From NCBI GenBank assembly GCA_002350805.1, contig DEFO01000039.1, positions 1 to 45,521 of the forward strand: DNA of 45,521 nucleotides, read 5' to 3'. The first letter of the stretch is position 1; the number at the start of each line of letters is the position of its first letter. Below, piece after piece: positions 16,768 through 25,533 of this stretch. Below the pieces are notes generated by a model. It saw nothing but the letters and a program-made list of their open reading frames with translations, did no database searches and had not been told where the DNA came from. The position numbers and the translations under genes were made by a program. The DNA is from Prevotella sp. UBA2850 (GTDB taxonomy: Bacteria > Bacteroidota > Bacteroidia > Bacteroidales > Bacteroidaceae).

Positions 16768-18832
16768 ACGCTTTATTGTTTTTAAGTGAAATGAATATGC
16801 CGACGTAGAGGAAGCGGTCGCGTGAAGGAACGACGGGCCGACTGTTCGCGTCGTAGCGGAAGATATTGGTGCGGCCGAGGATATTGCCCAGCGAGGAATA
16901 GACAATGACTTTGGGGCTGAGCAGCCAGGTGAGACTGGCGTCCACGCTGTTGTAATGCGGAGTGGTGGCGGTGGGAAAGTGCCGCCGGCTGGCGTAAGAT
17001 TCCGTCAGGCCGATGATGACCTTGCCGATGGCGTATTTGGCAGTGAGTCGGAGGTTGTGGCGCGAGGCGAAGTCGGGTGTGTGCGCCTCGGTGTAGTCGA
17101 GGTACATTCGTTGGGAGTCATTGAACGAATAGGAGAGGGTGGTCGTGAGGTGCCTGACCAGCGAATGGTCTTCAACGAAAATGTCTACACCCCGGCTCGA
17201 GCCATAGCCTTGAGGCTGGTAGAGTCCATTAAGGAGTAACGGCAGCCGGTGGTATCTCTTCGTATAGGGCTCGATGCGCAGTAGCCTGCTACCCGATTGG
17301 TATTGAAAGGAGAGAATGGCATGGTCGGCTGTGCTCTGGGTTGGTGAGTAGCGGGTTGGTGCCAGAGGGGCGTCTGTGCCCGAGTGCTGCCCGGCAGTCA
17401 ACGGGTTTTCTGCGACTTGACTGTAGCGGCCGGCGATGAGGGAGAGTTGCAGATGCTGGTTGGGGATGTAGCTCAGCGTAGCCCGGGGCATCAGCAGCCA
17501 GTCGGTTTTCAGTGTCTCTGCCCTTGCGGACAGGTGAAGGAACAGGCGGGGTATGATGCGCCACTGTGCATCGGCGTGGGCACCGAGGAGGTTGTAGGCT
17601 GACTGGTGCCGGTAGTCGTTGTATGCCGATGAGTGGTTGCGGACATAGTCTTCTATCCCTGCCGAGACGCCCAGCACATCGGAGCAGGCCTTGCGCACCT
17701 CGGCCTTCAGATGGATCTCGTTGCGGGCGTTGTGATAATGGTCGCCTGCGGTGAGGGCATCGTCCACATGGTTGAACACCGAGGAGTTGGCGAAGCCTGT
17801 GAAGAGGGTGCAGCCGTTGCCGAGGGCCGTGTGGCAGGTGGCATTGACATAGATGTTATGCTCTCTCAGGTGTAGGCTGCGTCCGTCGATGCGCTGCCCG
17901 ACGGTTGTCAGGTCGTAGCCGGCGTAAGCTTTCAGCATACTCGTGGTGGAGATCTCTTTCTTGAATTGAGCCTCGCCCGACAGTTTGCGGTAAGGACGCC
18001 AGAAGTCGTTGCGCTCTTTGAACAGACGGTTATAGAGCCCCATGCTGGTAAGGGCGGCATTGAAGGACAGGCTGCTGTTGGGGAAAACCCTCGTTCCACC
18101 GATATTCCAGTCGACCAGCGAGGCGCTCACTCCCAGCTTGTCGCTTGTGGCGGCATCGGTGGTTTCCATGGGCAGCACGGCAGAAAGGGCCTGGCCGTAT
18201 TCACCGCCATAGCCACCGAGCGAGAAGTTGATGCCTTTGAACAGAAAGGGGGAGAAACGGCCGCGGACGGCTGTGTTCTCCGTATTGGTGGTATAAGGAA
18301 CAAGGACATGCATGCCGTTAACGAAAGTCTGGCACTCTTCACTCTCGCCGCCACGGACATAGAGTTTGCCGTGTTCGCCCACCATCTGTGTACCGGGGAG
18401 CGACTGCAGCGCCGCCACGATGTCACCGCACGAATTGCCCGTCAGCACCACATCGAGGGCATCCATCGTCTTGAAGTTCCCACTCTTGCCGAAGTGGAAC
18501 GTGCTGGCGGTGACCACCACCTCGTGGATAGTGGCAGTCCGTTCGCTCATGTGGATGGTGAGGTGGGCGAGCCGGCTGGCATCGGCCGTCAGCGTATAGT
18601 CATCGTAGCCGATAAAGGTGGCCTTGAGCGTCACGTCGCCCGTCATGGATGATGTGAAAGAGAATCGTCCGAGCGAGTCGGTGAGGCATCCGTCGATGGT
18701 ACCTACGATAAAAACGTTGGCACCGACGAGCGGTTCTCTCCCGTCGGTGACTATGCCCGAAATGGTGGTCTGTGCAGCTAGGTGGCAGGTGGTTGCCAGG
18801 CAAAAAACGATATGTGCAATGAGATGTTTCAT
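16748..18832 (-). CDS. TonB-dependent outer-membrane receptor with carboxypeptidase-like N-terminal domain
   Basis: The 694-residue protein has a signal peptide (about 1-20, ending HLAAQ), a CarboxypepD_reg-like domain (about 21-105, ISGIVTDGREPLVGANVFIVG), a plug (EVVVTAST, then SLPGTQMVGEHGKLYVRGG), and a barrel. It lacks the long STN-bearing N-terminus of SusC proteins and has no SusD partner, so it is a classic receptor rather than a SusC. A full promoter (18837-18867) ends 4 bp before the ATG at 18832, so the mRNA is probably leaderless. The ATG 18 bp upstream would lie outside the transcript. It sits between a LytTR regulator and a small TPR-like protein. Confidence 0.9.
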   Translation of the reverse strand: MKHLIAHIVFCLATTCHLAAQTTISGIVTDGREPLVGANVFIVGTIDGCLTDSLGRFSFTSSMTGDVTLKATFIGYDDYTLTADASRLAHLTIHMSERTATIHEVVVTASTFHFGKSGNFKTMDALDVVLTGNSCGDIVAALQSLPGTQMVGEHGKLYVRGGESEECQTFVNGMHVLVPYTTNTENTAVRGRFSPFLFKGINFSLGGYGGEYGQALSAVLPMETTDAATSDKLGVSASLVDWNIGGTRVFPNSSLSFNAALTSMGLYNRLFKERNDFWRPYRKLSGEAQFKKEISTTSMLKAYAGYDLTTVGQRIDGRSLHLREHNIYVNATCHTALGNGCTLFTGFANSSVFNHVDDALTAGDHYHNARNEIHLKAEVRKACSDVLGVSAGIEDYVRNHSSAYNDYRHQSAYNLLGAHADAQWRIIPRLFLHLSARAETLKTDWLLMPRATLSYIPNQHLQLSLIAGRYSQVAENPLTAGQHSGTDAPLAPTRYSPTQSTADHAILSFQYQSGSRLLRIEPYTKRYHRLPLLLNGLYQPQGYGSSRGVDIFVEDHSLVRHLTTTLSYSFNDSQRMYLDYTEAHTPDFASRHNLRLTAKYAIGKVIIGLTESYASRRHFPTATTPHYNSVDASLTWLLSPKVIVYSSLGNILGRTNIFRYDANSRPVVPSRDRFLYVGIFISLKNNKAYDISNF

Positions 18833-18836
18833 GCCG

Positions 18837-18867
18837 CAAAGATAGGACATGAAACCGACCTGGCAAA
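18837..18867 (-). promoter_or_regulatory. Complete Bacteroidetes promoter directly abutting the TonB receptor start codon
   Basis: On the minus strand this reads TTTG, a 19-nt spacer, then TATCTTTG, a textbook -33/-7 pair. Only four bases (CGGC) separate the -7 element from the ATG, so the predicted start of transcription falls at or next to the A of the ATG. Confidence 0.7.
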
Positions 18868-18944
18868 ATTTCCGTGACAGACAGCTAAAAGCGCTGACGG
18901 AAAGCTAGTTGGAATGACGAATGACTAGAATGGCGGACGAATTG

Positions 18945-19793
18945 CTAAGCGATGAAAGACTTGAGGCGTGGCACATATGAGCGCGAAACGGGGATGGTGT
19001 CGCTGCATTGGCCTAGCGTCAGTTGATAGCCGTTGGAATTGCCCTTGGCAGAGGTGATGTTGTTGACGTTTACCACAAACGAGCGGTGGCACTGGAAGAT
19101 GTTTTCGTAGTCCTTCAGTTCCTCGATGGCGGCGGTGAGTGTGGTATGTATCTCTACGCGGACAGGCTGGGCTGACGGTTGTTCGCCATCGTTTTCTTTC
19201 AGATAGCAGACGGAGATGTTGTTTTTCTGTGCCTCGATGTAGAGCAGGCTATTGATAGGAATGGTCAGGTTGTTTCCACGCACGTTGGTGTCGTGGAGGG
19301 TGATCATGATGTCTTTCTGTTGCTCTGTGGTGTTGCTCAGCAATTCCTCCATTCTTTCCCGGAGGCTCCTGTTGTACTCGATGCCTACAGACAGCACCGT
19401 CATGATGATTCCTATCAGAAGTGTCCAATAGAGGAACAAGAGGAAGATCTTGAGGGTGATGGGGTAGTGGAAGATATAGGCGAACAGGAGGAAGTTACAC
19501 ACGGCGATAAAGAGTATCAGACCGAGCACAGCACAGCCTTCATGCCAGATGCGCCAGGGCCTGACGCGCCGGGTCAGCGTTCTTAATACTGTCCACCCGT
19601 AGAGGGCGTAGCAACAGGTGGTGATAAGCCCGAAGAGGGCTGCAGCCAGGCATTTGCTGCCTGAATACAAGCTAAAGCCGAATGGCTGCAAGAAGTAGAG
19701 TATCGCCCAGATGAGGACTCCATAGGCGATGCTGTCTCTCAGCAGATGGCGACTCTGCTTAAATGGATATGATAGGGTGAGGAATGATATCAT
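18945..19793 (-). CDS. Membrane-anchored LytTR-domain transcriptional regulator
   Basis: The 282-residue protein has four predicted transmembrane helices in its N-terminal half (about 22-40, 47-68, 85-110, 113-136). A short linker follows, then a LytTR DNA-binding domain (about 168-280; LLYIEAQKNNISV, then FQCHRSFVVNVNNI). It has no response-regulator receiver domain. Bacteroidetes proteins of this shape probably sense a membrane or lipid signal, or partner with a histidine kinase encoded elsewhere. It lies 112 bp upstream of the TonB receptor gene on the same strand and is the likely local regulator, although the receptor also has its own promoter. Confidence 0.87.
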   Translation of the reverse strand: MISFLTLSYPFKQSRHLLRDSIAYGVLIWAILYFLQPFGFSLYSGSKCLAAALFGLITTCCYALYGWTVLRTLTRRVRPWRIWHEGCAVLGLILFIAVCNFLLFAYIFHYPITLKIFLLFLYWTLLIGIIMTVLSVGIEYNRSLRERMEELLSNTTEQQKDIMITLHDTNVRGNNLTIPINSLLYIEAQKNNISVCYLKENDGEQPSAQPVRVEIHTTLTAAIEELKDYENIFQCHRSFVVNVNNITSAKGNSNGYQLTLGQCSDTIPVSRSYVPRLKSFIA

Positions 19794-19799
19794 TGTTCA

Positions 19800-19960
19800 A
19801 TGTTCAAAGCCCCCCCTCCATCTCCCCAGCGGGGGAGAGAAAGGTTACCTCTCAAAACGGCAGGCAATTCTCAATTTTCAATTCTCAATTCTCAATTTTC
19901 AATTCTCAATTCTATGAAAGCCCCCTCCATCTCCCCCGCGGGGGAGAGAAGGGCCGACTT
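19800..19960. repeat. Two REP-like palindromes flanking an AT-rich tandem array
   Basis: Two direct copies of a GC-rich element (about 19807-19845 and 19918-19952; core CTCCCCxGCGGGGGAGAGA) flank a run of 8-10 bp units of the type CAATTTTCAATTCT (19868-19915). The spacer between the LytTR gene and the peptidase gene holds nothing else I can identify. Confidence 0.7.
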
Positions 19961-20011
19961 GAGAGCAATTGCAAAAGGTAATCATACCTCTCCGTTATCA
20001 TCTCTCACCTC

Positions 20012-21853
20012 TCAGTCAGACAAGCTCGTCAACGGTGCGCAGGCTTGTTGCAGCCAGTCGAGCTCGGCGCCCTCGAGGTGGGGTGAGAGGCGGTCGAAGA
20101 CCAGCTGGTGGTAGTCGTTGAGCCATTGTGTCTCCTCGTCGGTGAGCATCGACGGGTCGATGGGGGCCTTGTCGATGGGGCAGAGGGTGAGGGGCTCGAA
20201 CTTGAGGAAGCGGCCCAGCTCGGTCTCGAAGGCTTCGGTGATGAGGAGCGTGTTCTCGAGGCGCACGCCGAAGCGGCCGGGCAGGTAGACGCCGGGTTCG
20301 TCGGTGACGGTCATGCCGGGGCGCAGGGGGGCTGGCTTCCACTCCATGCGTATCTGATGAGGGCCTTCGTGGACATTGAGGTAGGTGCCTACGCCGTGGC
20401 CGGTGCCATGGAGGTAGTTGAGGCCGTTCTTCCATAACACCAGTCGGGCAACGGCATCGATCTGCGTGCCGCTGGCTTCCTCGGGGAAGATGGCGTTCTG
20501 GAGTTGCAGATGGGCCTTGAGGACGAGGGTGAAGATGCGGCGCTGCTCGTCGGTGATGGGGCCGAGGGCAATGGTGCGGGTGATGTCGGTGGTACCGTTG
20601 AGATACTGTGCTCCGCTGTCGAGCAGCAGCAGTCCCTCGGGTCGCAGGGTAATGTCGGTCTCGGGTGTGGCCTCGTAGTGGACGATGGCTCCATGCTCTT
20701 GATAGCCGGCGATGGTGTCGAACGAGATGCCGCGGAAGAGGGGTTGCTCTGCCCTGAAGGCTGTGAGCCGCTGGTCGGCGGTGATCTCTGTCTGTCCGCC
20801 TTGTGCGACGGCGGGTTTCAGCCAGCAGAGGAATTTGACCATTGCGATGCCGTCGCGTAGCATCGCCAGCTTAAAACCCGCTATCTCGGTGGCGTTCTTG
20901 ACGGTTTTCATTTGTTTCACGGGTGACTGCTCCTCGACGATCTCGGTCTTGGGACAGCTGTTGCGCACGCCTTTGTTTCTGACCGTCTCGTAGAGTGTGT
21001 AGTTCACCTCGTCGGGGTCGAGCAGGATGTTGTACTCGAAATAATCTCTCAGTCCGTTCTCCACCTGGCTATAGTCTTCCACCTGGATGCCGGCGCCCTT
21101 GAGGTAGGCCGAGACGTCGGGTGTGAGCTTGGCCTTGTTGATGTAAAGGGTGACGGACTTTGAAGAGATGAGCAGATAGCTGACGAACACGGGGTTGCAA
21201 TGCACGTCGGTGCCTCGCAGGTTGAGCGTCCAGGCTATATCGTCGAGGGCCGACATGAGCATGCCGTCGGCATGTTGGGCGCGCAGGGCCTTGCGGATGC
21301 GTGCAATCTTGTCGGGTGTGCTCTCGCCGGCATACGACAGGTCGAAGAGCTCGACGGGGTTCTCGGGGATGGGCGGACGGTTGTTCCATATCAGGCGCAG
21401 CGGGTCGAGGTTGGTGCGCAGGGTGATGCCGTTCTCCTTACGCAGGTCGGCAATGAGCTCTCGCACGGCGTTGGTGGAGCTCACCGTACCGTCGATGCCT
21501 ACCTCGGTCCAGTTCTCCCTGGTGTTTCTGGCACTCATGATTTCCTGTCCCAGCCATTGCGGGATGGTGGGTGTGCCGGGCATCTTGAGCTTCATGAGTT
21601 GGAACTCGGTGCCCCGCAGCTGTTCCTCGGCGGCGAGGAAATAGCGGGAGTCGGTCCAGAGGGCTGCCGAATGGAGGGTGACCACGGCGGTGCCTGCCGA
21701 GCCGTTGAAACCCGATATAAACTCACGTCCCTTCCAATGGTCGGGGATGTACTCACCCTGATGAGGGTCTGTGCTGGGGAAGATGAAGGCTGCCAGATGC
21801 TCGCGCCGCATCACTTCCCGTAGGTCTTCTAATCGTTGGTTAACTGTGTTCAT
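20012..21853 (-). CDS. pepP: Three-domain M24B Xaa-Pro aminopeptidase (aminopeptidase P, XPNPEP1-like)
   Basis: This enzyme removes the N-terminal residue from peptides whose second residue is proline; some family members also act on X-Hyp. The 613-residue length and two creatinase-like N-terminal domains (from residue 1 and about 165) match the eukaryotic-type three-domain form. The dinuclear metal ligands are complete: D412 and D423 in LLDSGAQYLNGTTDIT, H486 in HGTGHGVG, E519 in TDEPGVYLPGRFG, and E533 in RLEN. There is no signal peptide, so it is cytoplasmic. It lies downstream of the glycyl radical enzyme genes on the same strand, separated by a 303-bp repeat-filled gap. It may be a separate transcript, although I found no clear promoter. 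Confidence 0.93.
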   Translation of the reverse strand: MNTVNQRLEDLREVMRREHLAAFIFPSTDPHQGEYIPDHWKGREFISGFNGSAGTAVVTLHSAALWTDSRYFLAAEEQLRGTEFQLMKLKMPGTPTIPQWLGQEIMSARNTRENWTEVGIDGTVSSTNAVRELIADLRKENGITLRTNLDPLRLIWNNRPPIPENPVELFDLSYAGESTPDKIARIRKALRAQHADGMLMSALDDIAWTLNLRGTDVHCNPVFVSYLLISSKSVTLYINKAKLTPDVSAYLKGAGIQVEDYSQVENGLRDYFEYNILLDPDEVNYTLYETVRNKGVRNSCPKTEIVEEQSPVKQMKTVKNATEIAGFKLAMLRDGIAMVKFLCWLKPAVAQGGQTEITADQRLTAFRAEQPLFRGISFDTIAGYQEHGAIVHYEATPETDITLRPEGLLLLDSGAQYLNGTTDITRTIALGPITDEQRRIFTLVLKAHLQLQNAIFPEEASGTQIDAVARLVLWKNGLNYLHGTGHGVGTYLNVHEGPHQIRMEWKPAPLRPGMTVTDEPGVYLPGRFGVRLENTLLITEAFETELGRFLKFEPLTLCPIDKAPIDPSMLTDEETQWLNDYHQLVFDRLSPHLEGAELDWLQQACAPLTSLSD

Positions 21854-22156
21854 AAATATCTGGTTTTTGTGATTTTAGGAGGGAGGGTAGAGTTTAGGAG
21901 TGTAGGAGCTAGTCCAAGTGACAAGTGATAAGTGACAAGTGATAAGTGTGATTACCACTCAGGCTTCTTGCCTTGAACCTTGAACTCGTTTAGAAGCTAG
22001 TCCAAGTGACAAGTGATAAGTGTGATTACCACTCCAGCCTGTTCTCCAACTTCAGGGGTAACCGGTTCCTCCCCTTAGGGGAGGTTAGGAGGGGTCTGTA
22101 CCCTGAACCGGCGTCAGCCCTCTCTCCCCCTCGGGGGAGTTGGTGGGGGGCTTCTC
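21854..22156. repeat. Repeat-filled spacer between the activase and aminopeptidase P genes
   Basis: The spacer holds an inverted copy of the nadK-side element (21908-21997, related to 6013-6099) and a truncated second copy (about 21996-22034). It also has a nested palindrome (CCTCCCC TTA GGGGAGG at 22068-22084, inside CCGGTTC...GAACCGG arms at 22062-22068 and 22105-22111) and a CTCCCCCTCGGGGGAG palindrome (about 22125-22140). No gene is evident. The hairpins might end transcription after the activase gene. Confidence 0.7.
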
Positions 22157-23062
22157 TCAGCTCTCAACTCCGTGTATCCCGTGTGCTTCAAACTGCTGGG
22201 TGCAGCGCTTGATGGTGTCTTCGGTGGGAACGTTCATGATGTAGCCGTCGGGGTTGTAGCGGCTCCACATTCGCGTATGCTTGTCTTTGCCGATGTCGTG
22301 GTAGGGCAGCAGCTCTACCGTGCGCCGCCGCCAGGGCAGCGACTCGAGGAAGGCGGCTGTGGCTTCGATGTTCTCTTCGTCGGCATTCACTCCCTCGATG
22401 AGGGGGATGCGCACCAGGAAGTCGATGTCGTGAGCGGCCAGCCACTCGATGTTGCGCAGGATGGGCTCGTTGCTGACACCCGTGTACTGATGGTGCTTAG
22501 CGGCATCCATCAGTTTCAGGTCTACCAGGAACAATTCGCACTCGGAGGCCACCTGGCTGACAGTACTGGCTGAGGCGTAGAGCGTCGTGTCGACAACGCG
22601 GTGGAAACCGCGCCGGCCCAGTTCGGTGAGAATGGCCAGCGCCTCGTCGACATGCATGAGGGGCTCGCCACCACAGAGGGTGACGCCCCCGCCGCTCTCT
22701 TCCATCACCGCCCGTTCTTTCTCCACCTCGGCCATCAGGCTGTCGAGTGTCCACTCCCGTCCGCACATCTCGAGGGCTGTGGTGGGACATTCCTCGGTAC
22801 AGCGGCCGCAGCGGATGCAGGCGTTGCCGGTGGGGCGGATGCCGTCGGGCGTCAGACTGATGGCCTGTTGGGGACACACTTCCACGCAGGTGGCGCAGCC
22901 GATGCACTTGCTGCTTTTGTAGAGCTTCTGCGGCAGGGCCGACCAGCTCTCGGGGTTGTGGCACCACACACAGCGCAGCGGGCAGCCCTTCATGAAAAGG
23001 GTGGTGCGGATGCCGGGGCCGTCGTGGATGGCATAGCGCTTGATATCGAAGAGGAGGACCAT
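22157..23062 (-). CDS. Glycyl radical enzyme activating enzyme (radical SAM)
   Basis: This enzyme uses a [4Fe-4S] cluster and S-adenosylmethionine to place the glycyl radical on its partner, here the HypD-like enzyme. The 301-residue product carries the radical-SAM triad C27, C31, C34 (CPLRCVWCHNP). A ferredoxin-like insert has two more four-cysteine sets (C53, C56, C59, C63 and C82, C85, C88, C92), the layout of dehydratase-type activases. GGGVTLCGGEPL is the SAM-binding region. The start ATG overlaps the HypD stop codon by one base (TGATG), so the pair is translationally coupled. The frame is open further upstream, but that is a shadow of the HypD gene. Confidence 0.93.
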   Translation of the reverse strand: MVLLFDIKRYAIHDGPGIRTTLFMKGCPLRCVWCHNPESWSALPQKLYKSSKCIGCATCVEVCPQQAISLTPDGIRPTGNACIRCGRCTEECPTTALEMCGREWTLDSLMAEVEKERAVMEESGGGVTLCGGEPLMHVDEALAILTELGRRGFHRVVDTTLYASASTVSQVASECELFLVDLKLMDAAKHHQYTGVSNEPILRNIEWLAAHDIDFLVRIPLIEGVNADEENIEATAAFLESLPWRRRTVELLPYHDIGKDKHTRMWSRYNPDGYIMNVPTEDTIKRCTQQFEAHGIHGVES

Positions 23063-25461
23063 CAGATGTCGCTGTTTTCTGTCCGGGCAATGATTTCGTT
23101 CTGCAACTGCTCGGTCATATCGTTGAAATAGTCGGAGTAGCCAGCCACGCGCACCAGCAGGTCGCGGTAGTCGTCGGGGTGCTGCTGGGCGTCGCGCAGG
23201 GTTGCGGTGTCGACGATGTTGAACTGGATGTGGTGGCCTCCGAACTTGAAGTAGGCGCGGATGAGGCTGGCCAGCTTGCGCTGGTCGTCGCGGGTCTTCA
23301 GCAACGAGGGCACCAGGCGCACGTTCAGCAGGGTGCCGCCGCTCTTGGTCTGGTCGAGCTTGCCTAGCGACTTGATGACGGCGGTAGGACCGTGCGTGTC
23401 GGAGCCGTGGGCTGGTGAGGTGCCGTCGCTGATGGCGAAGTGGGCCATGCGGCCGTTGGGCGTGGCACCGCAGACGCTGCCGAAGTAGTTGTGGCAGGTG
23501 GTGCTGAGCATGTTGAGGTAGGTGCGGCCACCGCGGGTGTTGGGCCGTCCCTCGATGGCCTCCACCAGGTCGTTGTACACGCGCAGGGCTATCTGGTCGG
23601 CATAGGCGTCGTCGTTGCCGAAGAAGGGTGTGTGGTTGCGAATGTACTGCCGCATCTTCTCCTGTCCGTCCCAGTTGTGGGTGCAGGCCTCGAGCACCTC
23701 GTCCATGGTGTAGCGATGGTCTTCGAAGACATGCTTCTTGAGGGCTGCCAGACTGTCGGTGATGGTGCCCAGTCCGGTGCATTGGATGTAGGTGGTGTTG
23801 TAGCGTGCGCCGCCGCTATAGTAGTCTTTTCCTTTCTCTATGCAGTCGTCGATGTAGAGGCTGAGGAAGGTGGCGGGTGCATAGAGCGAGAACATGCGCT
23901 CGATGTAGTTGTTGACTGCCAGCTTGAGGTTGACGAAATAGATCATCTGCTGGCGCCAAGCGTCATAGAGTGCGTCGAACGACTCAAAGGCTCGTGCGTC
24001 GCCCGTCTGCAGTCCCAGCCGCTTGCCCGTCTCCGGGTCGATGCCGTTGTTGAGGGTGATCTCCAGTATCTTCGGCGTGTTCAGATAGCCCGTCAGCAGA
24101 TAGGCCTCCTTGCCGAAGGCGCCCACCTCGATGCATCCCGAACAGCCGCCCTCGCGGGCATCGGCGAGCGACTTGCCCTCGCGCACCAGCTCCTGCACAT
24201 AGGTGTCTGGGTTGAAGACAGAGGGATAGCCGTGGCCCTGGCGGATGACTCGGATGCCTTCGAGCAGGAAGTCGTCGGGTGTCTCGCTGGCGATGTGGAT
24301 GCTCAGGCCGGGTTGCAGCTCGTGCAGTTCCTCTTGTATCTCGAGAATCATGTAGGAGAGTTCGTTGACGGCACTCTTACCATCACGGTCGATGCCACCT
24401 ATATTAATATTGGTGAAGTCGTTGTAGGTGCCCGACTCGAGGGCTGTCACTCCCACCTTGGGGGGTGCGGGCTGGTTGTTGAACTTAATCCACAGGCAGC
24501 TCAACAGCTCTTTGGCCTTGTCGCGCGTCAGGGTGCCGTCGGCAATGCCCTGCTCGTAGAAGGGGTAGAGGTGCTGGTCGATGTGGCCGGGGTTCATCGA
24601 GTCCCATCCGTTGAGTTCGGTGACCGTGCCCAGATGAACAAACCAATACATCTGGATGGCCTCCCACAGGTTACGGGGCGCATGGGCGGGCACCCAGCGG
24701 CACACTTCGGCAATCTGCAGCAGCTCAGCCTTGCGCTGTGGGCGCTGCTCGCTGGCAGCCATCTGCTCGGCCAGTTCGGCATGGCGCTCGGCAAACAGAA
24801 TGGCGGCATCGCACGAGATGTCCATCGCCTCCAGCTCCTGCTGTTTGTCGGTGGCCTCGGGGTCGTAGATGAAGTCGAGACGCTCCAGACGCTCGGCAAT
24901 GCGTTTCTTCACGTCGAGCAGTCCCTCGCGATACATCTTGCCGTCCATGGCGGTATGTCCGGCGGCCCTTTGCTCCATGAACTCGGTGAAGACACCGGCA
25001 TGATAGGCCTCCTCCCACTCTGTCGACACGTGGTTGAAGATGCGCTCGCGTTGTGTCTTGCCTTTCCAGTAGGGAATCACCACGCGCTCGTAGGTGTCGA
25101 TGTCTTCCTGGCTGATGGTATAACGCTGCAGCTCGCGGCCGTTCAGCGTGTGCAGGTCTTCCACCGAGTGACAGGTCAGTTCGGGGAAGGTAGGCACCGC
25201 CTTGGGCAGCGGTCCACGCTCGCCGACAATGAGTTCGTCGTCGCCGATGTAGAGTGTTTTCTTCTGACAAATCTCATAGAAGTTACGGGCGCGCAGCACC
25301 GGTGTGGGCATCGTGCCGTAGTTCTTCCGATAGAATTCGGTTTCGATGAGGGCACGCTCGATGCTCAGGGTGGTGGGCATCTCGATGCTTTGCTGGCGCA
25401 GGCGCTTGATGCGCTCGTTCATGCCACCATCGTTCTCTGGGTATTTTATGTTGTAGTTCAT
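23062..25461 (-). CDS. hypD: Glycyl radical enzyme, probable trans-4-hydroxy-L-proline dehydratase
   Basis: HypD removes water from trans-4-hydroxy-L-proline to give pyrroline-5-carboxylate under anaerobic conditions (not to be confused with hydrogenase HypD). The 799-residue protein has the radical glycine G774 in RVAGYS and the thiyl cysteine C443 in GCSGCIEVG. As I recall them, the substrate-site residues of the Clostridioides difficile enzyme (F152, H160, D278, S334, D339, F340, C434, E436, Y450, T645, G765) map here with a constant offset of nine: F161, H169, D287, S343, D348, F349, C443, E445, Y459, T654, G774. This argues against glycerol, propanediol, choline or isethionate enzymes. 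Met14 is an alternative start. Neighbours are its activase and Xaa-Pro peptidases. Confidence 0.85.
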   Translation of the reverse strand: MNYNIKYPENDGGMNERIKRLRQQSIEMPTTLSIERALIETEFYRKNYGTMPTPVLRARNFYEICQKKTLYIGDDELIVGERGPLPKAVPTFPELTCHSVEDLHTLNGRELQRYTISQEDIDTYERVVIPYWKGKTQRERIFNHVSTEWEEAYHAGVFTEFMEQRAAGHTAMDGKMYREGLLDVKKRIAERLERLDFIYDPEATDKQQELEAMDISCDAAILFAERHAELAEQMAASEQRPQRKAELLQIAEVCRWVPAHAPRNLWEAIQMYWFVHLGTVTELNGWDSMNPGHIDQHLYPFYEQGIADGTLTRDKAKELLSCLWIKFNNQPAPPKVGVTALESGTYNDFTNINIGGIDRDGKSAVNELSYMILEIQEELHELQPGLSIHIASETPDDFLLEGIRVIRQGHGYPSVFNPDTYVQELVREGKSLADAREGGCSGCIEVGAFGKEAYLLTGYLNTPKILEITLNNGIDPETGKRLGLQTGDARAFESFDALYDAWRQQMIYFVNLKLAVNNYIERMFSLYAPATFLSLYIDDCIEKGKDYYSGGARYNTTYIQCTGLGTITDSLAALKKHVFEDHRYTMDEVLEACTHNWDGQEKMRQYIRNHTPFFGNDDAYADQIALRVYNDLVEAIEGRPNTRGGRTYLNMLSTTCHNYFGSVCGATPNGRMAHFAISDGTSPAHGSDTHGPTAVIKSLGKLDQTKSGGTLLNVRLVPSLLKTRDDQRKLASLIRAYFKFGGHHIQFNIVDTATLRDAQQHPDDYRDLLVRVAGYSDYFNDMTEQLQNEIIARTENSDI

Positions 25462-25497
25462 GTCTTGGGGGTTAGGAGTTTTTTTTCGGAGTATTCT

Positions 25498-25533
25498 GAA
25501 TTTTCTGAATTTTCGGAATTTTCAGAATTTTCA
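25498..25533. repeat. 9-bp tandem repeat abutting the M24 peptidase stop codon
   Basis: Four 9-bp units (GAATTTTCT, GAATTTTCG, GAATTTTCA, GAATTTTCA) run up to and include the stop codon of the minus-strand peptidase gene. They fill half of the 69-bp gap before hypD. Confidence 0.7.

Noticed and set aside
22006..22212. Small open frame across the activase/aminopeptidase spacer
   Set aside because: It is made of repeat sequence and REP-like palindromes and overlaps the activase gene end; no coding signal is visible.
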